Shown piece after piece: positions 1 through 12,100 of a stretch of 64,000 nucleotides of DNA. The stretch is from Candidatus Peregrinibacteria bacterium RIFOXYB2_FULL_33_20 (lineage in GTDB: Bacteria; Patescibacteriota; Gracilibacteria; UBA1369; GWF2-33-10). Position numbers and translations under genes: made by a program. The notes under the pieces were generated by a model. The model was not told where the DNA came from and did not search any database. It saw only the letters and a list, made by a program, of their open reading frames with translations. The stretch lies in assembly GCA_001788835.1 (NCBI GenBank), contig MFXK01000013.1:1-64000 (forward strand). The letters run 5' to 3'. How positions within the stretch are numbered: position 1 is the stretch's first letter; every line of letters starts with the position of its first letter.

Positions 1-864
1 AAAAGAAAAGCCAAAACTCAAACACGTAATGAGAAATCCGAATGTGAGAGGCATAAACAGAGTGAAGAACAAGTAGCAAGAAAGAGATTTACTATTCCTG
101 AGGGATTAAATTCTTTAAGTGAATGGTTAGAACAGATAGAACGAAAATTTTTAGCTACTCATCGGTTAAAATTTCCTGATTTTAAAGAACGCCCTAAAGT
201 TCAAAAAGGGTTTAGAGAGTATGCAGCGCATAAATTATATGCTGGGCAGGGTGATGAATTGTGTACGTTTCCAGAAGGATTAGGCCTCAATCCAGAAGCT
301 GAATTGATTGCACAAGTTAATGATGTTTTATCATGGACAAGAAGCGGATTAAAAAGATTCCTAGCTGCTTGTATGTTTTTAGGTCCGGTTTATAAAAATA
401 ATGCAAAAAGATTTGCTTCTATTCCTAACGTTGCACTCATGCGAATATATGAGGGTTATAGACTTGCCTTAAGTTATAATGCCACTGGTACTTCATTTTT
501 AAGAGTGCCTGGTTGTACTGAAGAAATGAAAGCAACAGCTTTTAAGTTCATTTTAAGGGGTTCTATAATTACCAGAGATTTAATGGATATGGTGACAAAG
601 TTAGAAGGTGTTTTAAGAGCACAAGAGACCGTGCCAACACTTGCTCGTAGTGTGACAGATGGGATAGATGCTTTGGTTCGACTTGCTAATGATCCTATTG
701 GAAATGATTTGCAAAGAGTACTAGCGGACGTAGAACAAAGAGCTCAAGCAGCTCAAGAAGTTGCTTCACTAGGGCAAATGCCAAGAATGGCTTTGCCTGC
801 GCCAGTAGAGCAGGAAGAAACTAGAGCTGCAATTAAACATGTAGCACAGCAAAGAACGATGTAA
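1..864 (+). CDS. Hypothetical protein, 5'-truncated by window edge
   Basis: The reading frame is open from the first base of the window, so the true start lies outside; the TTG proposed at base 259 in the ORF track is only an internal leucine codon. About 287 codons are visible. The product is hydrophilic and probably helical, with a basic N-terminal part and an Ala/Gln/Glu-rich tail, and I recognise no family. It converges on radA with a 4-base gap and no visible terminator between them. Composition matches the other lineage-specific hypotheticals here. Coding status is likely from the long uninterrupted frame; the function is unknown. Confidence 0.75.
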   Translation, partial: KRKAKTQTRNEKSECERHKQSEEQVARKRFTIPEGLNSLSEWLEQIERKFLATHRLKFPDFKERPKVQKGFREYAAHKLYAGQGDELCTFPEGLGLNPEAELIAQVNDVLSWTRSGLKRFLAACMFLGPVYKNNAKRFASIPNVALMRIYEGYRLALSYNATGTSFLRVPGCTEEMKATAFKFILRGSIITRDLMDMVTKLEGVLRAQETVPTLARSVTDGIDALVRLANDPIGNDLQRVLADVEQRAQAAQEVASLGQMPRMALPAPVEQEETRAAIKHVAQQRTM

Positions 865-868
865 TTTA

Positions 869-2179
869 TTAGAATATTTTATTTATTACCTCTGATATTT
901 TTGTTAATTTTGAATCTAAATTTAATTTAAATCCTAAGTTTTGTACTTCTTTGAGTCTTTTTTCGTATTGATTGGTTTTTCGTATCTCTCCGCAAAGACC
1001 GATTTCTCCGATTGCCACAAGATTTTCAGGTAGTGGATTTTTTTTGAAAGAAGAAATTATTGCCAAGCAAACTGCCAAGTCTATGGCTGGATCTTTGATT
1101 TTAATTCCACCAACAATGTTTACATATATATCCTGATTAGTAAGATTTATTCCGGCGTGTTTTTGAAGCACGGCAACAAGAATATCAAGTCTGTTGGTAT
1201 CAAAGCCGCTTGCGGTTCTTTTTGGATAACCAAATACGCTTAAATTTGTCAAAGCCTGAACTTCGATAAGCAGGGGGCGATTGCCTTCAATGGCCATACT
1301 TAAGCATGATCCAATGGCGTTTTTTTGCCTGCTTTCAATCATTTTTTGTGATGGATTTTTCACTTCCTTAAGTCCTAATTCGTCCATCTCAAAAATTCCG
1401 ATTTCAGATGTTGATCCAAAACGATTTTTATATGCTCTTAAAATTCTCAGTTCATGGTAGCGGTCTCCTTCTAGATTTAAAACCGTATCAACTAAGTGTT
1501 CCAGCGCTTTTGGTCCAGCCAGAACACCATCTTTGGTGACATGGCCGATCAGAATAACTGTTATTCCTTTATTTTTGGCGATATCCATTAATTTTTCTGT
1601 TACAAATCTTATTTGCGAAATTGAACCTGATGATGAATCCTGCACATCACTTGCCATAACTTGGATTGAATCAATAATTGCCAAGTCAGGTTTATGCTCA
1701 AGTAGTGTGGCAATAATTTCTTCAAGATTATTTGAATTTATTAGCTTTAATTTGTCGTGATTAATATTTAGCCTATTGGCGCGCATGGAGATTTGATCAA
1801 TGGATTCTTCGCCTGAAATATAAAAAACATCTTGATTTTGCGCGCAAAGTTTTTGGCAGATTTGCAGAATCAACGTTGATTTGCCAATACCAGGCTCGCC
1901 GCCAAGAATTGTTAGACTGCCTTTGACGATTCCTCCGCCCAAAACATTATCAAATTCATTGATGCCGGTTTTTACTTTTTGGGCAAAATTTTCTGATAAA
2001 TTAATATTTAATGGCTGGTGGATTCGCGCCTTTGGTAGGTTTTTGAGAAAATCATCCTTGCCAACATTAATAGCATCTTCCACAAAACTATTCCAAGCGT
2101 TGCATTCTGGGCATTTTCCGGCCCATTTTTGGGATTCGTATTTACAGGTTTCGCAGATGTAGATAGTTTTGAGTTTCAT
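869..2179 (-). CDS. radA: DNA repair protein RadA
   Basis: This is a 436-aa RecA-like ATPase that processes branched recombination intermediates. In order it shows a C4 zinc finger (Cys9, 12, 23, 26; CETC...CPEC), a Walker A loop GEPGIGKS near residue 95, a Walker B region (LAIIDSIQ), the RadA-specific KNRFG motif near residue 250, and a C-terminal Lon-protease-like domain. Length is close to the usual 450 aa. The ATG at 2179 has only A/T-rich sequence upstream (AAATTATTATT), with no Shine-Dalgarno. It diverges from the gene at 2322 across a short shared promoter region and converges on the truncated gene at the left edge. Confidence 0.97.
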   Translation of the reverse strand: MKLKTIYICETCKYESQKWAGKCPECNAWNSFVEDAINVGKDDFLKNLPKARIHQPLNINLSENFAQKVKTGINEFDNVLGGGIVKGSLTILGGEPGIGKSTLILQICQKLCAQNQDVFYISGEESIDQISMRANRLNINHDKLKLINSNNLEEIIATLLEHKPDLAIIDSIQVMASDVQDSSSGSISQIRFVTEKLMDIAKNKGITVILIGHVTKDGVLAGPKALEHLVDTVLNLEGDRYHELRILRAYKNRFGSTSEIGIFEMDELGLKEVKNPSQKMIESRQKNAIGSCLSMAIEGNRPLLIEVQALTNLSVFGYPKRTASGFDTNRLDILVAVLQKHAGINLTNQDIYVNIVGGIKIKDPAIDLAVCLAIISSFKKNPLPENLVAIGEIGLCGEIRKTNQYEKRLKEVQNLGFKLNLDSKLTKISEVINKIF

Positions 2180-2255
2180 AATAATAATTTAACCGTTCGA
2201 GATAATGAAGTCCATAATTTTTTTCGCAGGTGAATTGATTTTAAAAAAAATCAAC

Positions 2256-2284
2256 TTGCATTCAATAAGCCTTTTTATTAAGAT
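2256..2284 (+). promoter_or_regulatory. Predicted sigma-70 promoter for the gene at 2322
   Basis: TTGCAT, a 17-base spacer and TAAGAT give a plausible -35/-10 pair. Transcription would start near 2291, inside the 39 codons that the ORF track adds in front of ATG 2322. This supports the shorter start. A small inverted repeat (TTGATTTT..AAAATCAA, 2235-2254) lies just upstream. Confidence 0.4.
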
Positions 2285-2321
2285 TTTATCTTATATTTTT
2301 ATCATTCTAAACACTATTATT

Positions 2322-3263
2322 ATGACTGCAATAAAGGAACCTACTCTTGAAGCAATTGCCGCTGCTGGTACTGACGTTGAATCATTAGCTGGTCGTGAAC
2401 TTTTAGAAGTTCCGTCTGAAGTTATGAAAAATCTTGGGTTAACTCGTTATTTTGTAGGTGGTTCGCTTAAGGCAGTAGAAATATTAACTGGATTTCAAAC
2501 TGCATTTCGCAAATCAGTTTACTATAGAAAACAAGCAGAAAAAGGGGGTAGGTCAAATCTTGGTTTAGGAGCAGTTATTGAGTTAGCAGAAGATACCTTA
2601 GCTAAATTTCGAGAAGATTGCCCTGATATACTTATACCTGGGGTTTTAGATCGTGAAGATAGTTTTGCGTTGGGGTCAGTTTTCTTACGTTATCTTGTAC
2701 AAGCTGAGATATTTAGCTATACGGGTTTCGCTAAATCTCGAGATGTTGAGCCTGTATCAATGAGATTTTTATCAGATCCAATGGTCGTTGCTGTGGAAAA
2801 TTTTCCTGAAAATGATCTCACCCTGCCTTCTTCGTCTTTAACTGGGCAAATAATTGCTAATTATAATAGAGATTGTAAATCTCCTAAATCTAATCCTATT
2901 GGAGAGCGTATAAGGCTACCATATAGAATCTTAACTGAATTAATTAAGGAAGAGGGGAGAGCTGTTTTGTTGAAAAATTTTAATCAGTTAGCGGAAGGAT
3001 TAGAAATACGCCAATTTCCATTGTATTTATACATGCAGGTTGCTAGCTATGAAGATTGGGGGATAGTCAATACTTCATTTGATGACGCTTTAGGTCAGGG
3101 GTGGTCTGCGAATTTTGCCAGTCAAATACTAAATGGCAGAAGAGGTCCTAACAAAGATATGCAAGGATTACACTCATTTATATCCCCAGAAAGGTTGCAA
3201 TGTAAATATGAGTTTCCTGTCTCTGTTAGTAGGTTAGTGATTGTTTCTGATTCAGATAAGTAG
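2322..3263 (+). CDS. Hypothetical protein (313 aa)
   Basis: I chose ATG 2322 (MTAIKEPTLEAIAAAG) rather than 2205. The extra 39 codons are A/T-rich, read as a hydrophobic stretch, and overlap a predicted promoter. The 313-aa product is soluble-looking with no signal peptide, membrane segment or motif I recognise. The gene sits alone between divergent radA and convergent aroB. It resembles the hypotheticals at 4400, 26800, 36605 and 37712 in being single-cistron with its own promoter and having no recognisable relatives, which suggests lineage-specific genes. Function unknown. Confidence 0.75.
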   Translation: MTAIKEPTLEAIAAAGTDVESLAGRELLEVPSEVMKNLGLTRYFVGGSLKAVEILTGFQTAFRKSVYYRKQAEKGGRSNLGLGAVIELAEDTLAKFREDCPDILIPGVLDREDSFALGSVFLRYLVQAEIFSYTGFAKSRDVEPVSMRFLSDPMVVAVENFPENDLTLPSSSLTGQIIANYNRDCKSPKSNPIGERIRLPYRILTELIKEEGRAVLLKNFNQLAEGLEIRQFPLYLYMQVASYEDWGIVNTSFDDALGQGWSANFASQILNGRRGPNKDMQGLHSFISPERLQCKYEFPVSVSRLVIVSDSDK

Positions 3264-3287
3264 AAAAATAATAATCAGTTAGGCCTG

Positions 3288-4337
3288 TTAAATCTCTATG
3301 GTTTTAGCTTTGCCAATTTCCGGGCAGATGATGAAATTAATTTTGCCATTTTTAACTTTTTTATCTTTCATCATAACTTTTTCAATTTGTGGCCAGGTAA
3401 ATTTACCTGGAATGGCTGTGGGGAGCTTTGCCAAATTGAGTAAATTTTTTATTCGATCGGCGTCATTTTTGCCCATTAAGCCTCCTGAAACAGCTATTTC
3501 GTTAATTTTGACCATGCCTATAGCTACAGCATATCCATGAAGAATTTTATATCTACTTAAATTTTCGACTGCATGGCCGATGGTATGTCCATAATTTAGA
3601 ATCATTCTTATATTTGATTCTTTTTCATCCATTTCGATAATTTTTCCCTTAATTTCGCAGGATTTTTGAATTATAAAAGATAATACTTTAGGATCTTTTT
3701 GGAAAATCTGATCAATATTTTTTTCTAAATAGGTAAAGAAATCTTTATCATAAATACAGCCATATTTAATGATTTCCGCCAAAGCATTGGAAATTTGTTT
3801 TTGGGGGAGAGTGTTAAGAAAATTTATGTCGATGTAGACTTTTTTGGGTTGATAAAAAACGCCAATCAAATTTTTGCCAATATCTAAATCAACGCCGGTT
3901 TTTCCACCTATAGATGAATCAACCATGGCCAGCAGACTAGTTGGAATTTGGATGACAGGGATGCCACGCATGAAAATTGCCGCTAAAAATCCCGCAATGT
4001 CACCCACTATTCCGCCGCCCAAAGCAATGACGCAGTCAGAGCGGTTATAAGATTTGTGTAGCATTTTTGTCGCCAGTTTACGAATCTGCGCTAAAGTTTT
4101 ATTTGTTTCACCAGCACGGAAAGCAAATAAATCGCATTTTATTCCTGCGCTTCTAAGTGCATTTTTAAATTTCATTCCTAGCTGTTGTTGCACGATTGAA
4201 TCAGTAATAATTGCATATTTTTGTCCATAAGATTTTTCTTTCAGGTAGGCAATTATTTTTGATCCCCAATCTTGTCCGATCATAATTTCATAGGAGTCAT
4301 CAATTGATTTGACTAGATTTACTTTTATAATTTCCAT
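3288..4337 (-). CDS. aroB: 3-dehydroquinate synthase
   Basis: This 349-aa enzyme converts DAHP to 3-dehydroquinate, the second shikimate pathway step, using NAD and a divalent metal. The NAD/metal core is visible at about residues 104-150: GGGIVGDIAGFLAA, then IPTSLLAMVDSSIGGKTGVD. The metal-binding histidines lie in NYGHTIGHAVE near residue 250. Length is normal. The start at 4337 has no Shine-Dalgarno. It diverges from the gene at 4400. No other aro gene is in the window, so it looks like a dispersed pathway gene. Confidence 0.97.
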   Translation of the reverse strand: MEIIKVNLVKSIDDSYEIMIGQDWGSKIIAYLKEKSYGQKYAIITDSIVQQQLGMKFKNALRSAGIKCDLFAFRAGETNKTLAQIRKLATKMLHKSYNRSDCVIALGGGIVGDIAGFLAAIFMRGIPVIQIPTSLLAMVDSSIGGKTGVDLDIGKNLIGVFYQPKKVYIDINFLNTLPQKQISNALAEIIKYGCIYDKDFFTYLEKNIDQIFQKDPKVLSFIIQKSCEIKGKIIEMDEKESNIRMILNYGHTIGHAVENLSRYKILHGYAVAIGMVKINEIAVSGGLMGKNDADRIKNLLNLAKLPTAIPGKFTWPQIEKVMMKDKKVKNGKINFIICPEIGKAKTIEI

Positions 4338-4350
4338 GCTTTTATTTATT

Positions 4351-4359
4351 TGCTATAAT
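4351..4359 (+). promoter_or_regulatory. Extended -10 promoter for the gene at 4400
   Basis: TGCTATAAT is a perfect extended -10 element. It lies about 40 bases before ATG 4400 in the short aroB/4400 divergent region. The -35 position is poor (TTTCCA), which is usual for extended -10 promoters. Confidence 0.55.
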
Positions 4360-4399
4360 ATACTAGATACGTTATACAAAAAAATTATAAATTAAACAA

Positions 4400-5086
4400 A
4401 TGGGTTTAGAAGAATTTGGCTTGGATGGCAGTGATGCAATTAGTGCTGATGCTCTGGAAAGGCTAATGGAGCAAATGAGGGAGAATGCTGCGGTAATTAA
4501 GGCCATTAAACAGCAAGAAAAAAAACAGCGGGATAAAGATAATAAATTGGTAGCGATTATTATGAAATTTATTAAGGGTAATCAAAGGCAAGATTTGGTA
4601 GCTTTGATTATCAGATTATTAAATGAAAATGTACCAGCCAGTTTTATTTTAACAATTATTTTATTGGGTAATGAAGAAATACAACAACAAGCTGGAATAA
4701 TTTTGGCTTTGCCAGCTGGTGAGATCGCTAGTGATCACCATGATTTGCAAGAATGGGAAGAGCAGAAAGATCAAAATATGATTACGCTGGAGCAAAAATT
4801 AGTTTTGAAAATGTGGACTAATACCATTATTGCGACAGCTTTGGAGAATCCATACAAAATTTTACGCACTGTAAAAGATGCGGAAGGTAAGGTGAAACAC
4901 ACAGCCATTCAACTAACGGCCTTCATCGTGAGAGATTTTTTTGAAAAAGAACATGTTAATCGTGATTTTCAGGAAATTCATGAGTTTGCGACTATGACTT
5001 TGCAGGAAATTTTGTCAGAAGTAGAGAAAAAGGTATCGCAGAGTCAATTGGGAGGCAAAACAATGAACGATGAGGGTATTATGTAG
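4400..5086 (+). CDS. Hypothetical protein (228 aa), helical, charged
   Basis: The product is a 228-aa hydrophilic protein with a lysine/glutamine-rich region near residues 30-60 (KAIKQQEKKQRDKDNK) and several amphipathic helices. There is no signal peptide or clear membrane span. I recognise no domain. ATG 4400 follows a strong extended -10 promoter by about 40 bases, with an A/T-rich leader and no Shine-Dalgarno. It precedes the bS21-gyrB unit but has a separate 180-base gap with its own promoter, so it is probably a single-gene transcript. Confidence 0.75.
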   Translation: MGLEEFGLDGSDAISADALERLMEQMRENAAVIKAIKQQEKKQRDKDNKLVAIIMKFIKGNQRQDLVALIIRLLNENVPASFILTIILLGNEEIQQQAGIILALPAGEIASDHHDLQEWEEQKDQNMITLEQKLVLKMWTNTIIATALENPYKILRTVKDAEGKVKHTAIQLTAFIVRDFFEKEHVNRDFQEIHEFATMTLQEILSEVEKKVSQSQLGGKTMNDEGIM

Positions 5087-5148
5087 TTAAGGTTGGCTAT
5101 TAAGTTCGATTTTGTAAATATTCAGATTAAGCATGCTGGAAAAACCAC

Positions 5149-5177
5149 TTGATTTATTGATCTTTCTTGCTTAAAAT
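5149..5177 (+). promoter_or_regulatory. Predicted promoter of the bS21-gyrB-tRNA-His unit
   Basis: TTGATT, 17 bases, TAAAAT. The predicted start near 5184 gives an 80-base leader that contains the 18-bp inverted repeat at 5202-5258. Confidence 0.5.
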
Positions 5178-5201
5178 CAGTAAGCTTTGAAAGAAATTTT
5201 G

Positions 5202-5258
5202 AATTTTAAATTCTTAATTTTGAATTAATTAAGAATTAAGAATTAAGAATTTAAAATT
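5202..5258 (+). repeat. 18-bp perfect inverted repeat with AATTAAG words in the bS21 leader
   Basis: AATTTTAAATTCTTAATT at 5202-5219 is the exact reverse complement of 5241-5258. The interior repeats the words AATTAAG/AATTAAG. In RNA it would be a weak all-A/U hairpin ending 8 bases before the bS21 start. It belongs structurally with the other word-built palindromes in this window. It may be a regulatory hairpin or just a repeat element. Confidence 0.7.
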
Positions 5259-5266
5259 ATTTTATT

Positions 5267-7398
<2,132 letters not shown>

Positions 7399-7400
<2 letters not shown>

Positions 7401-7475
7401 CGGACGTAGCTTAGTTGGTAGAGCATCAGATTGTGGCTCTGAGGGTCGTGGGTTCAAATCCCATCGTCCGTCCCA
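7399..7475 (+). tRNA. tRNA-His (anticodon GTG), CCA encoded
   Basis: The cloverleaf folds fully. G-1 is encoded at 7399. The acceptor ACGGACG pairs with CGTCCGT (7465-7471). C73 lies opposite G-1, followed by encoded CCA (7473-7475). D-arm GCTT..GAGC, anticodon loop with GTG, and T-loop TTCAAAT are present. The G-1:C73 pair is the histidine identity element, here written in the DNA. The first two bases overlap the gyrB TGA stop. hisS, which charges this tRNA, lies 88 bases downstream on the same strand. Confidence 0.97.
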
Positions 7476-7563
7476 TAAGAAAAGTTAAAAGTTGAAAGGG
7501 AAAAGTTAAAAGTGTAAAAGTATTGATGCATTAAAACATCTATTTTTAAAATTATTTAAATTT
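7476..7563 (+). repeat. Short degenerate word repeat between tRNA-His and hisS
   Basis: GAAAAGTTAAAAGT occurs twice (near 7480 and 7500) among related words (GTTGAAAGG, GTGTAAAAG). It is low-complexity sequence similar in style to the word-built repeats near 16080 and 33330. No promoter is obvious, so hisS may be read from the gyrB promoter. Confidence 0.45.
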
Positions 7564-8856
7564 ATGCTACAAAATCAAAAAATCGAACCGCGAACTTTAC
7601 AAGGGTTTGATGATAGGCATGGGGCGGAAATGATTGTGAGAAACCATGTGAAGAATGTTTGGGAAGATATTTTCCAAAACTTTGGATATTCAGCGATTGA
7701 AACTCCTTCCCTGGAGTATTCGGAAATTCTAACAGGCAAGTATGGTGAAGAGGAGAAACTGATTTATCATTTTGAAGATCATGGGGGACGTCGAGTGGCT
7801 TTGCGTTATGATCAAACCGTGCCTTTTGCCAGATATTTGACTCAACATCGGAATTTAATTGTTTTACCTTTCAAGCGATATGAAATTTCTCGCGTTTGGA
7901 GGGCTGATGCCGCCAGGAAAGGTAGACGCCGAGAATTTTATCAGTGTGATATTGATATTGCTGGGACGGATTCCATGATGGCGGATAGCGAAATTTTGCA
8001 GGTTTTATATGCTGGATTTATGAAACTTGGTTTTGCTGAACATAAAATATTGTTAAATCACCGCAAATTAGTGAGTGGTTTTATTCAATCGTTAAATATT
8101 TCTCAAGAACAGGCAATTGAGGTTTATAGAGCTATTGATAAATTTGATAAAGTCGGTCAAGAAGGTGTGAAAAAAGAACTTTTGGATAGAGGGATCCAAA
8201 GCCAATTTATTCCGAAAATTTTGGAATTTATATCTTTGGATGGCGATAATAATCAAGTAATGCTTTCAACTTTGGCGGATTTAGTTAAAGGTAATGAACT
8301 AGGCGAGTTAGGGTTGTCAGAACTTAAGGAAATTATTGAGATTTGCGCTTTTGCCGGGATTCCTAGTCAAAATATCCAAATTTCGCCTCGCTTAGTACGA
8401 GGACTTGATTACTATACTGGAGCGATTTTTGAGGTGGTGGTTGATGGTTTTCCAGGCTCTTTGGCCGGGGGGGGCAGATATGATGGTTTATGTGGCAGGT
8501 TTAGTAATGAGGAAATTCATGCGGTTGGGGTGGCGGTAGGGTTTGAACCTTTGTGTATGTTGATGACGGAAAAGAAAATGGGACCTAAGAATACCGCGCC
8601 AGCTGATCTGTTTTTAGTGTTATTTAATAATGAAATGAAGAAGGATGTTTTGCATTTAGCGCAAAATTTTCGAACAAAAGGTTTACGAGTACAGGTGTCT
8701 TATGAAGCTTCGAAATTAGGTAAGCAATTTGAAAAAGCCAATAAATTAGGTATTCCTCAAGTGGTAATCTTGGGACCGGATGAGAAGGCTAGGGGAGTGT
8801 ATGTTGTGAAGAATATGGAAACAGGAGAACAGAAGGAGGAGAAGATTCCTGTGTAA
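7564..8856 (+). CDS. hisS: Histidyl-tRNA synthetase
   Basis: This 430-aa class II aminoacyl-tRNA synthetase attaches histidine to tRNA-His. It shows the class II motif 2 region (FKRYEISRVWRAD...GRRREFYQCDIDI) and the HisRS signature RGLDYYTGAIFE. The glycine-rich motif 3 follows (LAGGGRYDGL), then a C-terminal anticodon-binding domain (ADLFLVLF...QVSYEASKLGKQF..). Length is normal. It lies directly downstream of the tRNA-His gene, an economical pairing of enzyme and substrate. ATG 7564 has an A/T-rich leader and no Shine-Dalgarno. Confidence 0.98.
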   Translation: MLQNQKIEPRTLQGFDDRHGAEMIVRNHVKNVWEDIFQNFGYSAIETPSLEYSEILTGKYGEEEKLIYHFEDHGGRRVALRYDQTVPFARYLTQHRNLIVLPFKRYEISRVWRADAARKGRRREFYQCDIDIAGTDSMMADSEILQVLYAGFMKLGFAEHKILLNHRKLVSGFIQSLNISQEQAIEVYRAIDKFDKVGQEGVKKELLDRGIQSQFIPKILEFISLDGDNNQVMLSTLADLVKGNELGELGLSELKEIIEICAFAGIPSQNIQISPRLVRGLDYYTGAIFEVVVDGFPGSLAGGGRYDGLCGRFSNEEIHAVGVAVGFEPLCMLMTEKKMGPKNTAPADLFLVLFNNEMKKDVLHLAQNFRTKGLRVQVSYEASKLGKQFEKANKLGIPQVVILGPDEKARGVYVVKNMETGEQKEEKIPV

Positions 8857-8875
8857 TGACTTTTTTTTGGCAAAA

Positions 8876-9139
8876 TTATGTTTGCATACCGCTTACATTG
8901 CTGTCTTTACAAAATTTAGCTATATTTTCGTCAAGGAATTTATAGGTTTTGTTAATTCTGGCCTGTGATTGATCATAAATTTCATCTTGTTGTTTCAGAT
9001 TATCGGCAATTATTTGGTAAATTTTGCCCGTAGTTTTGGAGTCAAGTGTGGGCAGGATTTTGATTAATAACTGTTGTAAATTAGCTTCAATCGAGGATTT
9101 TAATATATTTTGAACAAATTGTGGGTCTAGAGGGGACAT
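8876..9139 (-). CDS. Small hypothetical protein (87 aa), last gene of a leftward operon
   Basis: The ORF starts at ATG 9139, inside the last codons of the 1418-aa gene (13-base overlap, different frame). Translation is therefore probably coupled to that gene. The 87-aa product is hydrophilic and helical (SSIEANLQQLLIKILPTLDSK..), with no signal peptide or known motif. It might be a partner or chaperone of the large upstream proteins, but that is only inferred from the overlap. Confidence 0.65.
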   Translation of the reverse strand: MSPLDPQFVQNILKSSIEANLQQLLIKILPTLDSKTTGKIYQIIADNLKQQDEIYDQSQARINKTYKFLDENIAKFCKDSNVSGMQT

Positions 9140-12100
9140 GGGGGGGCATTAAAAAGTTGAGTGTTTAAGCAAGTTTTATATCTATCTAAGCCTTTTTTTA
9201 ATCTATCAGCTATCCATTGTTCTTGAGATTTTCTGGCTTCATAATTTGTTTTGCCAGCATCAAGAAAAGTATCACTTTTATATGACAGAATATTTCCTTT
9301 GTTTCTTTTAATTCTTTCAATTATGTTTGTAATTGTAGCTTCTCCGTTATTGCCATAAGGATCATCCCGTTCATAATCGCCCTGTTCTGCAAGATACCAT
9401 TGTCCATTTTGCCAATATATGCCTTTATAATTTGCTGAATCTTTGATAAAATAATTTCTTAGACTTTCCACATCTCCTTCTCCGGTATATCCAAATCCAG
9501 TGGCAAGTTCATACACAGCAAATGCAATTGGGTCGTAATCAACTTGCTCATGCTCTCTCCAGGAATTGGAATTATTTAATCCCATCATAGTATCGGCAAA
9601 GGCAATCAGTCTTTTTTCAAATTTAATATCATTAGTATTTATATATTCAGATTGTGCATACACAAATCTGATTTTTTCAACATAACTTTGCAGGTAATCT
9701 TTAAACTTAAATACATTTACATTATCTTTGTTTTGGGCTTTTGTGCGTGTGAATAGATCAATTAAATTCCAATAATAAAGCAATTCTTCCTCACTTAGTT
9801 TGTCTAAATTTCTCATACAAATTTCCGGGATATAAAGTTCATCATTAGAATCTTTAACCAAATCTTTTTTTTGTTGTTCTATATAGGCTTGTAAAAGTTT
9901 ATTTATAAAATTAATGTCTCTGCTTCTACGAACAGTAAAATCTAAAATATTGTAGGCTTTGCTATCCATTAATATGGTGTATTGTTGTGGTTGATTAGAC
10001 TTTTTCTGTATTTGTTTTTGGATGATTGAATTTAGCATCATGTCATAGTAAATTCTTGAATTTCGTAAAGCTAAATTACATTGGTTTTCATCTTGAAAAT
10101 GGAATGTTCCATTTGTTAAAATTTCAAGATATCTAAGCCTATATGGGATTTCCACATCTGTTCCTTGTTCTTCATCTTCTTCCATTTCTTTTAATATTAA
10201 AGTTTCACATATTTCTCTTCTTGTTCTATGTTTTGACTTTTTTAGTTCTTCAGGCGAAGGACTCGGTAGGAGTGAGGATTTTGACGTCTCTCCGTCATCA
10301 CTATTACTTAACACCAAATCACCATAATTTAAAGTATCATCTAAAAATAATTTATGTATCAAATTTCCTCTGCTTTCTTGCCTGAAATCCTCAGAGCGTT
10401 TTAAGATTTCCTCTCCTGATTCAAATCCTTCTATTATGACATCGGTTGACATTTCTACTAAGGTTGTAATCGCTAATCCTGTTAAAGCGGCTGGTATTGT
10501 AACGACTCCAGCTCCAGAGGCAACAGCTCCCCCTTTTATTAATCTTATTAAACTTTGAAATTTTTTGGTGTCTTTTATTAGCATTATGGCTTCAAAACCG
10601 CCTTTTTCCAATTCTACCAAACCTTTATCTAATTTTGTTTCGCCTAAACTTTGATTTGTTGACATAATATCTCTAGCAGTTGATATATCACGCGCACCTT
10701 CACCTATATTCATGATTGCGACATACCATCCAAATCCTCTGACAAATTTGACAATTGCAACTTTACCTATACCAGCACCTTTTTTTAGTAGCTCAGGTTT
10801 AGTTAATTTAAAAGTATTTTTTAAGCTTTGTGTTTTTTTGCTTATTACACTTATTATTTTTAATCTTCCTGTCTCTTTCACTACTTCACCATTAACTATT
10901 TTTGATATTTCTTCAGCTCGAAAGGCATATTTAATACCTTTGAGAGTCAAATGTCCTACAACTGAACTGCTCAAACCCCAAGTAGTCCATCCTAATGTTT
11001 TTGCTGTCATAAGAGCATGATCTGGCGTTAAAACTGAACCTATTACCACAAACGGTACTGATGTCCTTCCCAGTTCAAGCACGCCATGACTCAAAGTATT
11101 TCCTGTCCCTTCAGATATTGCCCCTTCCGCCATCAGCCCAAGTGATCTCCAAACATTGCAGAAAGTATTACATATTATTTCTCCAGCTGTACCAATAAGA
11201 GCAAAACTGCCTTCTTTTAATATTATTCTATAATCTCCATATTTATGAAGCATTGCCCCCACTATAGTAAACCATTCGTATGATAATGGAGTAATATCAT
11301 GTCTATCTTTTAAAGCATCAATTTCTGAGACCATAGGTCGGGTTTTTTCATGTTCAGATAGATTTTTTTTCAAAGTATCTATGAAGTCATTTCCATATTT
11401 GAAAGTATCATCAATACCTTTGAATATATATAATAAACCATCCTTTGATAAAATATCATTTGGTATCTCATCAATTTTTTTACTTTCCTGCCAAGAGCAA
11501 TATAACATGAATATAACTATTCCTTTCAGACCTGTCCTTAATGTTGTTTTACCTTTTAATTTGTTAAATATGAAATAAGCAAATCCTATTTTTGTCCCTG
11601 ATCTCAAAGCGTTTTCAATGTCATCAGTCGTTAATTCTTCTTGCATCATGTGGCCTATCAACATTAGAGGATTTAAATTTTTAATATCCCGTAAAGATGG
11701 CATTCCTGGTATTTTGCTTATATCACAGAACATCTTGTCTCCATATTTAATAGTAGAGGCAATAGTGTTATCTATAAATGTTTTGGTCTCTGGCTTATTT
11801 ATTATTTCTAGGTATTTTTCGACTTTTTTGCTTTCAGCAAATGCTGCGATTGTGTCTTGATTTTGTTTTGGTATTATTTCGTCAGCTACAGGTACTTTTG
11901 AGCCGGAAACTTTTAAAATAAAATATAATCCACATAAAATAAGCATTAATTTGCCAGGGCCTATGCCTAATTTTTTTGCTATTGCTGTTTTTCCTAGATA
12001 ATTTATTAACCCATAAGTTAAAAGTCCCAAACCTCCTATTTTTGCACTTTTAGATATCCAATCTGGCAGTTTCCCATCACCCATATCTAAAGCAGTGCCT

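Noticed and set aside
259-864. ORF-track start at 259 as a gene start
   Set aside because: It is a TTG inside a frame open to base 1, so the gene is truncated by the window edge.
10143-11860. Plus-strand ORFs opposite the 1418-aa gene
   Set aside because: Low-complexity hydrophobic shadows of the real minus-strand gene with no motif or promoter.
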